Assembly: GCA_017416155.1 (NCBI GenBank)
Contig: JAFQDE010000007.1
Location: 1-64,000, forward strand
Direction: 5' to 3'
DNA: 64,000 nucleotides
Source of the DNA: Tyzzerella sp.
GTDB lineage: Bacteria; Bacillota; Clostridia; Lachnospirales; Lachnospiraceae
The notes beneath the pieces were generated by a model, which had not been told where the DNA came from, made no database searches, and worked only from the letters and a program-made list of their open reading frames with translations. Positions within the stretch are counted from its first letter, which is position 1, and the number at the start of each line of letters is the position of its first letter. Below are positions 26,777 to 36,273 of the stretch, piece by piece. Both the position numbers and the translations under genes were made by a program.

Positions 26777-29071
26777 TTATCCTCTATAATAGTTGATGAG
26801 ACATCCTTTCAAGATAATCTCTCTCTCATTATCCGTCAAATCACCGAGTTTCAACTCAATTTCCTTGAGTCCATCTCCAACAACATAAGCCTTCACGACA
26901 TCATATTTTTCTTCCACTGCTTTTCGCACATGCGGAACAAATATATAATCTCCGTTCTTGAAGCTCAATTTCTCATGGTCTTCCCCTGTAATAAATGGAA
27001 GCATGCCCCAATTAATGAGATTCGAACGATATCGCTTTGTCGCATACTCATTCGCGATGTTTGCCCATCCTCCGAGCACCTTCTGACAAGAGGCTGCCTG
27101 CTCACGAGCAGAACCATCACCCGGTTTCACCGCAAATATCGTGCTTCCGACACCGAGATTGCCTTTTCCGACTTCCGGATATGTTTCGCGGATTGTTGCC
27201 ATAACCGGTTTTAATTCTTCCAGTGCATCAATCGGACATGTGCCTGCCTCTATTGCTTTCTGTGCCTTTTGAACTTCTTTCGCACGTCCCACATAAGCAG
27301 GATCCTTACGAGATAATGCAAACTCTGCAAGTCCAAGTGGATTGGAACGATAAGATGATGTTTCTCCGGAAGGAATCAGTTCATCTGTCGTTGTAACCGG
27401 GTCATGAATCTCAGATACTACCTTAAGAACTAAATTCTCCGGTAATGCTGACATTGCCGGCCAGTCCTTGATATTTGGACCAAACTGAATCTCCACACTT
27501 GGGTCCGCTACGCCTTTGCTGTCAAAGACACGGTTTGCGTAAATACTTGCATCAAAATGATACTTCGGTGCTTTATATTCTATATCCATCACATCTGCAG
27601 CCGAAGTCAGGTAACCCTTATTTGCTGCAGTTGCCGCAATTGAGCGCGCATCCATAAGCGCAACAGAAGATATCTGCCCGCTCTGCAACTTAGAGCCTTC
27701 GCGGTTCGGGAAGTTTCTTGTTGAGTGGCGAATGCTGAATGCATTGTTTGCAGGTGTGTCCCCTGCGCCGAAACATGGTCCGCAGAATGCGGTCTTCACA
27801 ATCGTGCCGGCTGCCATAAGGTCAGCTACCGCACCATTTCGAACAAGTTCCATGTAAACCGGTGTACTTGCCGGATATACGCTGAATGTAAATGCATCTG
27901 AACCGATATTCTTTCCGCGGATAATCTCTGCCGCAGCACAGATATTTTCAAATCCGCCACCGGCACAGCCCGCGATGATTCCCTGCTCTACATACAGTTT
28001 GCCGTCTCGAATCTTATCCTGCAATGAGTATTCCACTGCACCGTCCAGACTTACAAGTGCGCGTTTTTCAACATCATGCAAGATATCTTTGAGGTTCGCA
28101 TTGACTTCATCAATTGTATAAGTGTTGCTCGGATGGAACGGCATTGCAATCATCGGTTTGATTTTGCTAAGGTCCACATAAACCACGCCGTCATAATATG
28201 CAACTGCACCCGGAGCAAGCTCCTTGTAATCTTCACTTCTTCCGTGTGTCTCATAGAATTCTTTAATCGTATCATCCGTCTTCCAAATAGATGAAAGACA
28301 AGTTGTTTCTGTTGTCATGACATCGATACCGATACGGAAGTCAGCACTCAATTTCTCAACACCCGGCCCAACAAACTCCATGACTTTATTGTTCACGTAG
28401 CCATTGCCAAATGTTGCACCGATAATTGCAAGCGCAACGTCTTGCGGTCCCACGCCGACAGATGGCTCGCCGTCGAGATAGATGGCTACCACACCCGGCA
28501 TCTTAATGTCATATGTCTTATTCAACAACTGTTTTACAAGCTCCGGTCCACCTTCACCCATCGCCATAGTACCAAGCGCACCATAGCGGGTATGACTGTC
28601 CGAACCGAGAATCATCTTTCCTCCGCCTGCAAGCATCTCTCTCGCAAACTGATGGATAACTGCCTGGTGAGGTGGCACATACACACCACCATACTTCTTA
28701 GCACATGTAAGTCCAAACATATGGTCATCTTCGTTGATAGTTCCTCCAACCGCACACAAACTGTTATGACAGTTTGTAAGCACATAAGGAATCGGGAACT
28801 TCTCAAGTCCTGACGCTCTCGCAGTCTGAATAATTCCCACGAAAGTAATATCGTGGGAAGTTAATTTGTCAAACTTAATCTTCAAACGATTCATGTCCGA
28901 AGATGTATTATGGTCTTTCAAAATATTGTATGCAATTGTCTGTTTTGCCGCCTCTTCCTTTGTCACTTCTTGACCTGTCTTTGCTACAACAACGGCTTTT
29001 GCATCCTGCGTATCCTCAACAAGTTCTGTTCCATTTAAAAGGAATGCTCCCTTGTTATATAATTTTATCAT
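26777..29071 (-). CDS. aconitase-family hydratase (YbhJ-like)
   Basis: A 764-residue member of the aconitase superfamily. The three iron-sulfur cysteines are recognisable: one in [14 protein letters not shown] near residue 385 and two in [10 protein letters not shown] near 440. The substrate-loop region [21 protein letters not shown] is near 160, and a C-terminal swivel domain with [14 protein letters not shown] is near 690. Pattern and length are closer to the E. coli YbhJ-type putative hydratase than to AcnA or AcnB, so the substrate is uncertain. It lies 27 bases after a CdaR-type regulator gene on the same strand, probably one operon. AGGAGG precedes the start. Confidence 0.85.
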   Translation of the reverse strand: MIKLYNKGAFLLNGTELVEDTQDAKAVVVAKTGQEVTKEEAAKQTIAYNILKDHNTSSDMNRLKIKFDKLTSHDITFVGIIQTARASGLEKFPIPYVLTNCHNSLCAVGGTINEDDHMFGLTCAKKYGGVYVPPHQAVIHQFAREMLAGGGKMILGSDSHTRYGALGTMAMGEGGPELVKQLLNKTYDIKMPGVVAIYLDGEPSVGVGPQDVALAIIGATFGNGYVNNKVMEFVGPGVEKLSADFRIGIDVMTTETTCLSSIWKTDDTIKEFYETHGRSEDYKELAPGAVAYYDGVVYVDLSKIKPMIAMPFHPSNTYTIDEVNANLKDILHDVEKRALVSLDGAVEYSLQDKIRDGKLYVEQGIIAGCAGGGFENICAAAEIIRGKNIGSDAFTFSVYPASTPVYMELVRNGAVADLMAAGTIVKTAFCGPCFGAGDTPANNAFSIRHSTRNFPNREGSKLQSGQISSVALMDARSIAATAANKGYLTSAADVMDIEYKAPKYHFDASIYANRVFDSKGVADPSVEIQFGPNIKDWPAMSALPENLVLKVVSEIHDPVTTTDELIPSGETSSYRSNPLGLAEFALSRKDPAYVGRAKEVQKAQKAIEAGTCPIDALEELKPVMATIRETYPEVGKGNLGVGSTIFAVKPGDGSAREQAASCQKVLGGWANIANEYATKRYRSNLINWGMLPFITGEDHEKLSFKNGDYIFVPHVRKAVEEKYDVVKAYVVGDGLKEIELKLGDLTDNEREIILKGCLINYYRG

Positions 29072-29098
29072 TCTAGTTCCTCCTCATCCTGTCATCAA

Positions 29099-30190
29099 TT
29101 ATTCGCGTGACTTTATGAACTTCATATGATCTGATACCATAATCGCTATTTTAAATGTAAGTGCATCGTCAAATTTCTTCACATCCAGCCCTGTTGTCTT
29201 TTGTATTTTATCCAAACGATATCCCAGGGTGTTTCGGTGCAAATACATCTTACGTGCCGTCTCAGAAATATTTAAATCATTCTCAAAGAAAGCATTTACT
29301 GTTGCCAATGTTTCCTTATCAAACTGGTCTAATGCATCTCCACGGAATACTTCCTGTAAAAACATTTCGCACAAAGAGTATGGTAACTGATAAATCAAAC
29401 GGCCGATTCCCAGTTCATTGTATGCAAGTACATCTTTATGAGCATAGAAAATTCTACCTACATCCAGTGCCATACTCGCTTCTTTGTAACATTTTGATAC
29501 ATCCTTCAATTCATCGATAATCGTTCCATAAGCCACACGAACGTGTACCAATGCTTCCATGCTCAAAGTGTCGACAAGCATTTTCGCAATACGATTCACA
29601 TCCTCGTAAGTGTCTGTCTTTGCCAACGTCTTAATGAAAATAATGTGAGACTCATCTACAGATGTTACCACATCCTTCGTTCCATTATCAAAAATACCCT
29701 TCATGGTATCAAGTAGCAGAGTATCTCCCTTTTTCTTTTGTTCTACTACAAAAACAATTCTCGGAACGTTAACCGGCAGACTCATTTTCTTCGCTTGGCT
29801 ATGTACATCCACCAACAACATGTTGTCCAAAATCAGTTGTTGGAAGAAGTGATTGCGGTCTACTCTCTTTTCACTTAAGTTCATCATGTTTTCAAATTGG
29901 TTCACACACAATTCTCCCATGACATCAATATTGTCAATCATATGATGTATAGCAAATATATACATAACATCGTCCTTATATCGAACCACGAAACAAGCCC
30001 CGTTATCACTCAAACGAACACTTTTATCCTCAGCTTCGCTCAAAAGGATGGAAACTTCATCTGCTATATTACCCTTTTCTTCCGAAGTCGTTGCAAGACA
30101 TTTCCCTTCCACGCTCCACACAGAGCAGTCCTCCTTTATGATTCGACTAATATCTGTAATCATTTTCTGCAACACTTGATTCCCTAGCAA
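29099..30190 (-). CDS. CdaR/PucR-type transcriptional regulator
   Basis: A 363-residue regulator. The N-terminal third resembles the putative sugar-diacid recognition domain of CdaR. The middle holds a degenerate GGDEF-like region, and the C-terminus has the PucR-type helix-turn-helix DLNISETARKMYLHRNTLGYRLDKIQKTTGLD near residues 310-340. CdaR-type proteins activate carboxylic or sugar acid metabolism. Its close linkage to the aconitase-family hydratase suggests that it controls it in response to an organic acid. A TTG start at 30190 is preceded by a GAGGTAAGGG stretch. Confidence 0.85.
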   Translation of the reverse strand: MLGNQVLQKMITDISRIIKEDCSVWSVEGKCLATTSEEKGNIADEVSILLSEAEDKSVRLSDNGACFVVRYKDDVMYIFAIHHMIDNIDVMGELCVNQFENMMNLSEKRVDRNHFFQQLILDNMLLVDVHSQAKKMSLPVNVPRIVFVVEQKKKGDTLLLDTMKGIFDNGTKDVVTSVDESHIIFIKTLAKTDTYEDVNRIAKMLVDTLSMEALVHVRVAYGTIIDELKDVSKCYKEASMALDVGRIFYAHKDVLAYNELGIGRLIYQLPYSLCEMFLQEVFRGDALDQFDKETLATVNAFFENDLNISETARKMYLHRNTLGYRLDKIQKTTGLDVKKFDDALTFKIAIMVSDHMKFIKSRE

Positions 30191-30258
30191 TTTTCCCTTA
30201 CCTCTTTCTTTTGTGTTCTATATATTTCCTATCATTTTATCAAATATAACTTCTTTTA

Positions 30259-30948
30259 TCAAGCCAAAAACTCTTCTAAAATAGCACGGATTCTCATTTC
30301 CTGCTCGTTTTTCTTCTCTTCTTCCCTCTCTGCTTCGATGATTTCAACTTTTACCTCTTCCAATATATTTTCTTCCTGTGCTTTTTCCTCCTTAGTTTCT
30401 TCTTTTTCTTCCACTACTGCCATATTGTTAGCTTTCGCATATCGATGAATACACACATTTTCCAGATATTCCACCATATAATTCTTTGCGGCACTGAGAC
30501 GTGATTTCTCTTCTGCTACAAATCCAAGAAGCAAAAGGAACAAAACATAAATGCCTGTCCACTGCACATATTTCATAAATAGATTGTTCCCTACGCCCAT
30601 GCGATAACTCTCAAAACTTGCAAACACTCCCAGAATGGCAATGAGCCACAGCACTTTTTTCGGAAATGTACGCCAACCTTCCAAACGCATTCCAAGCACC
30701 TTATACTCATAGATATACTTGTCCACAAAAGCCTCAACGTTCTGCACCTTGTCGCTAATCATACTCGCATGCTCGAATTTTGCTTTCACTAGTTTCATTA
30801 ACTTGTGGTTACTTTTATGTATCTCTCCGGCCGCCTTGACCATTCTTCTTACTGTAAAATGAGAAACCAACTTCGCGATGATGCCAATCACCATCAGAAT
30901 TCCCATTACATAAAAAATAATCTCCTGTTTTACAATCGTCTCTAGCAT
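30259..30948 (-). CDS. membrane protein of unknown function with acidic coiled tail
   Basis: A 229-residue protein that I do not recognise. Three hydrophobic segments are seen (about residues 10-28, 97-110 and 127-145). A basic amphipathic stretch lies between the first two. The last 60 residues are highly charged, mainly Glu and Lys, and likely form a coiled coil ending in RIRAILEEFLA. This resembles the layout of proteins that tether or oligomerise at the membrane, but no catalytic motif is seen. It is preceded by an AAGGGGGC ribosome site and stands between mtnN and the CdaR gene on the same strand. Confidence 0.75.
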   Translation of the reverse strand: MLETIVKQEIIFYVMGILMVIGIIAKLVSHFTVRRMVKAAGEIHKSNHKLMKLVKAKFEHASMISDKVQNVEAFVDKYIYEYKVLGMRLEGWRTFPKKVLWLIAILGVFASFESYRMGVGNNLFMKYVQWTGIYVLFLLLLGFVAEEKSRLSAAKNYMVEYLENVCIHRYAKANNMAVVEEKEETKEEKAQEENILEEVKVEIIEAEREEEKKNEQEMRIRAILEEFLA

Positions 30949-31079
30949 AATAAAAGAGCCCCCTTCTTTTTATTTCTACCGGAATTATACAGTAAAAAAA
31001 GTAAAGTGGCTCCTATAATCGTACTACAAATTTCTACATCATCTCTTGTATGACTGACTGTTTTTGTCGGGTTCCCTAA

Positions 31080-31775
31080 CTAGATAAGCAACAACAAGTT
31101 GCGAACAAGCTTTACAGAATGCTTGATTGCCTGCTTTTCAAAAGTCGGATAATCCATCGTGGCACTGTTGTCGGCTTTGTCCGAAATTGCTCGGATAATG
31201 ACGCATGGAATCTTATTAAGGTATGCAACATGTGCAATTGCGGCGCCCTCCATCTCCGTACATTTTGCATCAAACAGACTGACAAGTCTTTCCTTCACCT
31301 CTGAAGAAGACACAAACTGGTCTCCGCTGACGATTCTTCCGGTGAACGTCTTAATGTCCGGATTCGCCTCTGTATTTGCCTGAACAGCTTTTTTCACAAG
31401 TTCCGGGTCTGCCGGAAACGAGAATGTGTCCATTCTTGGGATCTGTCCGACCGGGTCTCCAAAAATGCTGGCATCCATATCATGCTCTACCAAATCAGTA
31501 GAGATTACCATATCTCCAATATCAATTGCAGCATCCAGCGAACCTGCAATTCCCGTGTTAATCAATATATCAATGTTAAATTTATCCACTAAAGCTTGTG
31601 CACACACGGCAGCATTCACTTTGCCGATTCCACTTCTGACAACAACTACTTTTTCCCCACAGAGAACTCCTTTGTAAAATTGCATGGATGCATGCTCTAC
31701 AATCTTCTCCACATCCATAGCTTCTTTTAAAATAGCAACTTCTTCTTCCATTGCGCCGATAATACCGATAGTCAT
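31080..31775 (-). CDS. mtnN: 5'-methylthioadenosine/S-adenosylhomocysteine nucleosidase
   Basis: A 231-residue enzyme that hydrolyses methylthioadenosine and S-adenosylhomocysteine, feeding methionine salvage and yielding the LuxS substrate. The family motifs MTIGIIGAMEEEV at the start, NTGIAGSLD near residue 75, GDQFVSS near 150 and EMEGAAIAHVAYLNKIP with catalytic Glu near 175 are all present. The start at 31775 follows GAGGGA; an in-frame extension to 31862 has no ribosome site. Confidence 0.95.
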   Translation of the reverse strand: MTIGIIGAMEEEVAILKEAMDVEKIVEHASMQFYKGVLCGEKVVVVRSGIGKVNAAVCAQALVDKFNIDILINTGIAGSLDAAIDIGDMVISTDLVEHDMDASIFGDPVGQIPRMDTFSFPADPELVKKAVQANTEANPDIKTFTGRIVSGDQFVSSSEVKERLVSLFDAKCTEMEGAAIAHVAYLNKIPCVIIRAISDKADNSATMDYPTFEKQAIKHSVKLVRNLLLLI

Positions 31776-31937
31776 ATAAGTCCCTCGCTTCTTTCTTGAT
31801 AGATATAATATAACATCAATGGGGAACTTCTGCAACAAATGTTGGGGCATGGTGTCTGGCAAATAGATACTAGTTTTTTTAGAGAAGGTCTGCTATAATG
31901 AAGTGAATTAGTTAGTGAAACTCAAGGAGGTATTCTT

Positions 31938-32186
31938 ATGAAATTCAAATATAAAACAAAAGGTACTTGCTCAGATGCAATCTTATTTGAAATCGATGAC
32001 AATAAAGTACATAACGTACAATTTGTTGGTGGCTGCTCAGGAAACACACAAGGTGTCGCACGCCTCATTGAAGGTATGGATGTCAACGAGGCAATCTCCA
32101 GGATTGAAGGTATCCAATGTGGACCTCGTCCAACTTCCTGTCCGGACCAGTTGGCTTGTGCATTGAAAAAAGCGCTTGCGGAATAA
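31938..32186 (+). CDS. TSCPD domain protein (TIGR03905-type)
   Basis: An 82-residue protein matching the TSCPD family: MKFKYKTKGTCSDAI at the start, VGGCSGNTQGVARLIEGM in the middle, and the defining CGPRPTSCPDQLACAL near the end. The domain is also found at the C-terminus of some ribonucleotide reductases, where the cysteines may bind metal. The stand-alone role is unknown. AAGGAGG precedes the start, and a TATAAT at 31894-31899 is a likely -10 element. A strong terminator follows. Confidence 0.9.
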   Translation: MKFKYKTKGTCSDAILFEIDDNKVHNVQFVGGCSGNTQGVARLIEGMDVNEAISRIEGIQCGPRPTSCPDQLACALKKALAE

Positions 32187-32197
32187 TTTGTTATCCC

Positions 32198-32239
32198 AAA
32201 AGGAGTTGTACATCATGCACTATGTACAACTCCTTTTTT
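32198..32239 (+). terminator. terminator after the TSCPD gene
   Basis: Fifteen-base perfect arms AAAGGAGTTGTACAT and ATGTACAACTCCTTT followed by a T-run. Confidence 0.92.
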
Positions 32240-32251
32240 ACATCCTTCACA

Positions 32252-33175
32252 CTATAATGATTGTAACTTTTTCATGATATCTTGAATCGTTTCTAGATTT
32301 TCCTCTAATGCCTCTGCAATCTGTTCAGCAGAATTGCCCTTGGCAAGTTTCTTTTGAACCTGACTGACTAATTTGTTTTGTTCGCCGGTTTGTATACCAG
32401 ATTTTTCGCCCTCTTCATAAGCAATCTGTTTTAAATCCTTTTCATATAATTCTTTATCAAATGAGTATAATACCATTTCAAGCACCTCACTTTTACGTTT
32501 TATCAAGAAATCCTTTAAAATTCCTTCCGCAATACAATCATCCATGGCCTTGGTAATTGCTATATCAAGCCTTTTCGGATACTCTCTCGCATACTCGCGA
32601 AGTCGTGCCACAAAGATTGCATATTCTTCTAGCGTCTTGCATTTTTCCATGAGCTCCTTGTTGTGCCCATAATTAATGTTCAACATTCTGACTTCACATT
32701 CAAGGCATCCATGCACATATTTTTTTTCATCTTCTTTTTGAAATGCATCAGACAGCAGCAGAATCTTCTCATCCGGTTCCTCCTGCGTTCCGTTATAAAA
32801 AATCACATAATGCGGAACGGGTATTTTCTGTAATTTCGAACTGTAAATATTCAATCCACGTGTCTTAATATACTTGTGATAAAGTTGTCCAAAATACAAC
32901 AGCCCGCGAAGAGGCATGTTTGGATTGTATGTACTTTGATGCTCGTACAGATTCATGGTTCCCTCCATCAGAAAAGAAACATCATTCTTAGTTGTCATAT
33001 AGAGTATTCCTTCGATGGTGTTAATTTCAAATTCATCAGTCTCCTGATAATTTGTCCCATTCACTGCATTAAAGAGTTCTATCAATTCTTTTTTGTCTGA
33101 AAATATATTGGGAAAAAGAGTTGATTTTATATTGCGGTTCCCTTTTACTTCTTGATATTCAGTTGTTTGTTCCAT
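32252..33175 (-). CDS. Rpn family recombination-promoting nuclease / PD-(D/E)XK nuclease family transposase
   Basis: A 307-residue protein. The N-terminal domain has the PD-(D/E)XK core typical of Rpn proteins: FSDKKELIELFNAVNG, then DVSFLMEGTMNLYEHQS (Asp, Glu and Gln active-site residues) and PLRGLLYFGQLYHKY. The C-terminal part is helical and ends in a short coiled coil (about 255-305). Rpn proteins in E. coli cut DNA and promote RecA-independent recombination. A second, divergent member is at 55094-56086. It ends 12 bases after the TSCPD terminator on the opposite strand. Confidence 0.85.
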   Translation of the reverse strand: MEQTTEYQEVKGNRNIKSTLFPNIFSDKKELIELFNAVNGTNYQETDEFEINTIEGILYMTTKNDVSFLMEGTMNLYEHQSTYNPNMPLRGLLYFGQLYHKYIKTRGLNIYSSKLQKIPVPHYVIFYNGTQEEPDEKILLLSDAFQKEDEKKYVHGCLECEVRMLNINYGHNKELMEKCKTLEEYAIFVARLREYAREYPKRLDIAITKAMDDCIAEGILKDFLIKRKSEVLEMVLYSFDKELYEKDLKQIAYEEGEKSGIQTGEQNKLVSQVQKKLAKGNSAEQIAEALEENLETIQDIMKKLQSL

Positions 33176-33459
33176 ATTGTTTCCTCCATTGTATCATATT
33201 TCATCATTTTGTAACAGTATAAAATCAATGGATTTTACAATCATAGGCATCACGCTCCAATATTCTATTTTCATCAAAATGAAATTTTCGGCTGAAGCGC
33301 CTTGAAATTCAGATGCGTCTTAGAAACGCCACGGACATCTACTGTTTGAATGAACGAGTCCTGATTTTGATGTACCTCCATGTTAGCAGAAATGCAAACT
33401 ACCTGCAATAGTTTTGCGACTTTTCAACAAAGCGGGGAAGTTATCCGCGCGATGTGGAT
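33176..33459. other. intergenic stretch upstream of the first Rpn-type gene
   Basis: About 285 bases without a convincing gene. It should hold the promoter of the Rpn-type gene. A single perfect DnaA box lies at its edge (minus-strand TTATCCACA, 33453-33461), with a partial second copy at 33440. No repeat or RNA motif was recognised. Confidence 0.5.
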
Positions 33460-33494
33460 AAAAAAAAGAAGAGTTGCTCCTTCGGAACAACTCT
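33460..33494 (-). terminator. terminator of the secreted-protein transcript
   Basis: Minus-strand arms AGAGTTG and CAACTCT, with an inner GGAGCAAC-type pairing, followed by TTCTTTTTTT. It lies about 180 bases after the stop codon, leaving a long structured 3'UTR. Confidence 0.82.
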
Positions 33495-33499
33495 GATAT

Positions 33500-33662
33500 G
33501 ATTCCATCAAGGAAAGTTACCGCAACCACTGTATAGTTGGGTTATACTTCCGCAAGTTGAGGTCTCAATGTAAGGTCATTTTATATATCATTTAATTTTT
33601 CAATATATAAATTGTCTTATTAACATGTCACAGTGGTTGCGGCAACTTCCCTTGGTGAAATC
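33500..33662 (-). repeat. long imperfect inverted repeat in the 3'UTR
   Basis: Arms of 33 bases (33500-33532 and 33630-33662) match at 29 positions and enclose a 97-base loop. Shared core: CCGCAACCACTGT. Three of the four mismatches become G-U pairs only when read as minus-strand RNA, the strand of the upstream secreted-protein gene. It may be an RNA structure or a small MITE-like element. Confidence 0.75.
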
Positions 33663-33671
33663 ACCTTGGGA

Positions 33672-34145
33672 TTACATCCACATACTGTCTGTGCATGAAC
33701 TACTTCCATCTGTCCCTGCATAGTGCAAACAACGTACACGATAATAATACCCACTACCAACACTCAGTGTCTTGCTTGCAGTCGCAGTATATCCACTTGC
33801 AGTAGTTACCGTCCACGAAGTTACATATGACCAGGTTCCGTTTACCTTTCTCTCCACGATTGCCGTAACTGAAACTTTACACTTTTTTGCAGCAGTAGTC
33901 ATACCGCCACAACCTATTTTGCCACCACCAGCATCATTAATGATGGAAACACCATCTAGCAGATAAACTCCTTTTGTCTGGAGAACTGCATATCCTACTA
34001 ATGCATCTTCTGACCATATCTCTGACAGTTCCACGTCCTGTGCTGATTGTATTGATTCCTCGGCATATACTTTTGCTTCTCCTGCAATGACTCCAGTTAT
34101 TGCAAACACAAGTGTGAAAAGCAATGCAATTATCCTCTTTTTCAC
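33672..34145 (-). CDS. small secreted protein of unknown function
   Basis: A 157-residue protein with a clear signal peptide (basic start, hydrophobic core IIALLFTLVFAITGVIAG, cleavage probably after VYA). The mature part is rich in Ser, Thr, Gly and Tyr and ends in SSSCTDSMWM; it has three to four Cys residues that could form disulfides and looks like a beta-rich exported domain. I do not recognise a function. A GTG start at 34145 is chosen because AGGGAGAG lies upstream. It follows the anti-sigma-like gene on the same strand, 64 bases away, and may belong to its regulon. Confidence 0.75.
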   Translation of the reverse strand: MKKRIIALLFTLVFAITGVIAGEAKVYAEESIQSAQDVELSEIWSEDALVGYAVLQTKGVYLLDGVSIINDAGGGKIGCGGMTTAAKKCKVSVTAIVERKVNGTWSYVTSWTVTTASGYTATASKTLSVGSGYYYRVRCLHYAGTDGSSSCTDSMWM

Positions 34146-34209
34146 TTGACTCTCTCCCTTGCATCTATTTAGCATATAGACACAAGAGCAAAACATATCT
34201 CGCGAGGTT

Positions 34210-35046
34210 TTATGAAAAACTTATTCTTTCTACAGTCTGCTCAACTTCCTTTTCCTCAATTCCCGAGAATATAATTGTATACTGTGCATCCTTAGAAATG
34301 AAATCTACAACCCATCTTGTTGAATTATCCTCTTCTACTGCATATTCTTTTATACTGATGCTTGTTCCTTCTATATCTCTTTTGATTTCCCTAATCAACT
34401 TGTCTTCTATATCTACGATTGAAGAACCTTCTCGATAATTAGTTGTTATATGATAGGATATGTTTTTCTCTTTATGATCAGAATAATACATGTGTATATG
34501 TTGTAATTCTTCTTTTATGGTCGCTTCTATAAATTTTACTCCTTCTGGTAAGAAAACCATTCTAACAGGATAAAATCCAAACTCCCCATTTATCTGCTCA
34601 TAAGCCTCATCCTCATCCAAAACATCTCTATCCTTAATCTTGTTTTCATCACCTTTTTCAGTATTTACTACTGTCTGCTTTCTACCATCAAACATTCTTG
34701 TTATCTTCGTAAATACTTTCTTCCCGTCACCGAAACTTACGGTTCCCACTCCCAATGCACATAATACTGCCACTAAAAGTACATAGTATTTACGTCTGCT
34801 ACGTTTTTTCTTATAAATCTTTCCCAGGCGAATTAATTCTTCATCTTCCTTCGCCTGGCTCTGCCGGTCCCGCTCTTCTTGCTCCTGATGCTCGCGAATC
34901 TGCTGTTTCAGCTTGATATAGATTTCTTCCGGCGCAACCACATCCTTCAGTGTTGGGTCACTTTCTACTTCCGCCATAATACGGTCCGCTTCGTACTCCA
35001 TTCCTTCTTGTAAGAGGCGTTTCAATTCATTATCATCCATTTTCAT
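34210..35046 (-). CDS. anti-sigma-like membrane protein with C-terminal DUF4367-like domain
   Basis: A 278-residue bitopic protein. The cytoplasmic N-terminus (about 85 residues, acidic then basic) is followed by one membrane helix near residues 88-106 (YYVLLVAVLCALGVGTVSF). The extracytoplasmic part ends in a domain with FGFYPVRMVFLPEG and a TRWVVDFISKDAQYTIIFSG strand pair, like DUF4367. This layout is typical of anti-sigma or sigma-regulating proteins in Lachnospiraceae. A sigma factor gene lies at 36274-36834 on the same strand, separated only by murG on the opposite strand. Confidence 0.7.
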   Translation of the reverse strand: MKMDDNELKRLLQEGMEYEADRIMAEVESDPTLKDVVAPEEIYIKLKQQIREHQEQEERDRQSQAKEDEELIRLGKIYKKKRSRRKYYVLLVAVLCALGVGTVSFGDGKKVFTKITRMFDGRKQTVVNTEKGDENKIKDRDVLDEDEAYEQINGEFGFYPVRMVFLPEGVKFIEATIKEELQHIHMYYSDHKEKNISYHITTNYREGSSIVDIEDKLIREIKRDIEGTSISIKEYAVEEDNSTRWVVDFISKDAQYTIIFSGIEEKEVEQTVERISFS

Positions 35047-35150
35047 CGTTTGGTCTCTCCTTTTTTATTTTCTTATTTTGCTTTTCCTTGACCTTTCTTG
35101 GAATACTGTTTAATATAATGAATTAGAATCCCAAAAATCGGAGGAAAGAT

Positions 35151-36215
35151 ATGAAACGTATTATCTTAACCGGCGGTGGTACAGCCGGTCATGTTACACC
35201 AAATATCGCATTAATACCTGGCTTGAAAGAACTCGGATATGATATCCACTATATTGGTTCTTACAACGGTATCGAAAAAAATCTAATTGAACAATTCCAG
35301 ATTCCTTATCATGGAATTGCTTCTGGAAAGCTTCGTCGCTATTTTAGCTTACAGAACTTCACGGATCCATTCCGCGTGCTCAAAGGTTTTGGCGAAGCAA
35401 AAAAACTAATTAAAACATTAAAACCTGATGTAATCTTCTCAAAAGGTGGTTTTGTCTCTGTTCCGGTTGTAATTGCAGGAAAACAGTGTCATATTCCTAC
35501 CATTATTCACGAATCGGATATGACGCCTGGCTTGGCAAACAAATTGGCCATTCCGTCTGCAACAAAAGTTTGTTGCAATTTCCCGGAGACTTTGAATCAT
35601 TTGCCTAAGGAGAAAGCCGTACTTACAGGTCTCCCAATCCGCGAGGAATTATTATCCGGTAATCGCGAAGCCGCTATGAAATTCTGCGGTCTAAGTTGTT
35701 CAAAACCGGTCATTCTCATTATCGGTGGAAGTCTCGGCTCAGTCGTTGTCAACAATGCAGTGCGCCAAGTTCTCCCGGAACTTTTGAAAAATTTTCAGGT
35801 GATTCATCTCTGCGGCAAAGGCAAATTAGATGAATCTCTTCAAAACCTTGATGGTTATGTTCAATTTGAATATATCAAAGACGAATTAAAAGATTTGTTC
35901 GCGCTTGCGGATATTGTAATCTCAAGAGCGGGTGCCAACGCAATCTGCGAACTTTTGGCACTTCACAAACCAAATCTTCTGATTCCGCTTTCTGCAAAGG
36001 CAAGTCGCGGAGACCAGATTTTAAATGCTCGTTCCTTTGAACACCAAGGCTATAGCATCGTGTTAGAAGAAGAGGCGCTTGAACCTTCCGTTCTTCTTGA
36101 TGCAATTCAAAAATTATATAGAGAAAAAGATGCTTACATTGCTAATATGAAACAATCAGCCGGGCATAATTCGATTCAGACAATCCTCGGTCTGATTGAA
36201 GAAGCATCAAAATAA
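35151..36215 (+). CDS. murG: undecaprenyl-PP-MurNAc-pentapeptide GlcNAc transferase
   Basis: A 354-residue GT-B glycosyltransferase that converts lipid I to lipid II on the inner face of the membrane. The start MKRIILTGGGTAGHVTPN is the MurG signature; HESDMTPGLANKLA near residue 122 and SRAGANAICELLAL near 258 are the acceptor and UDP-GlcNAc regions. It is flanked by two hairpins and lies alone on the plus strand between a sigma factor gene and an anti-sigma-like gene on the minus strand. AGGAAAG precedes the start. Confidence 0.95.
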   Translation: MKRIILTGGGTAGHVTPNIALIPGLKELGYDIHYIGSYNGIEKNLIEQFQIPYHGIASGKLRRYFSLQNFTDPFRVLKGFGEAKKLIKTLKPDVIFSKGGFVSVPVVIAGKQCHIPTIIHESDMTPGLANKLAIPSATKVCCNFPETLNHLPKEKAVLTGLPIREELLSGNREAAMKFCGLSCSKPVILIIGGSLGSVVVNNAVRQVLPELLKNFQVIHLCGKGKLDESLQNLDGYVQFEYIKDELKDLFALADIVISRAGANAICELLALHKPNLLIPLSAKASRGDQILNARSFEHQGYSIVLEEEALEPSVLLDAIQKLYREKDAYIANMKQSAGHNSIQTILGLIEEASK

Positions 36216-36223
36216 CTCTTCCT

Positions 36224-36258
36224 AAGTTTGCTTGTGCTTTGCGCAGGCAAACTTTTTT
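36224..36258 (+). terminator. terminator after murG
   Basis: Arms AAGTTTGC and GCAAACTT with an inner TGTGC/GCGCA pairing, followed by a T-run. Confidence 0.85.
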
Positions 36259-36273
36259 GTGCTACACTCTCTT

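Noticed and set aside
32252..33175. First Rpn-type gene considered as part of an insertion sequence
   Set aside because: No terminal inverted repeats or target duplications were found around it; family names mention transposase but the protein is a PD-(D/E)XK nuclease.
33453..33461. Single DnaA box considered as another cluster
   Set aside because: Only one perfect copy with a partial neighbour; isolated boxes occur by chance.
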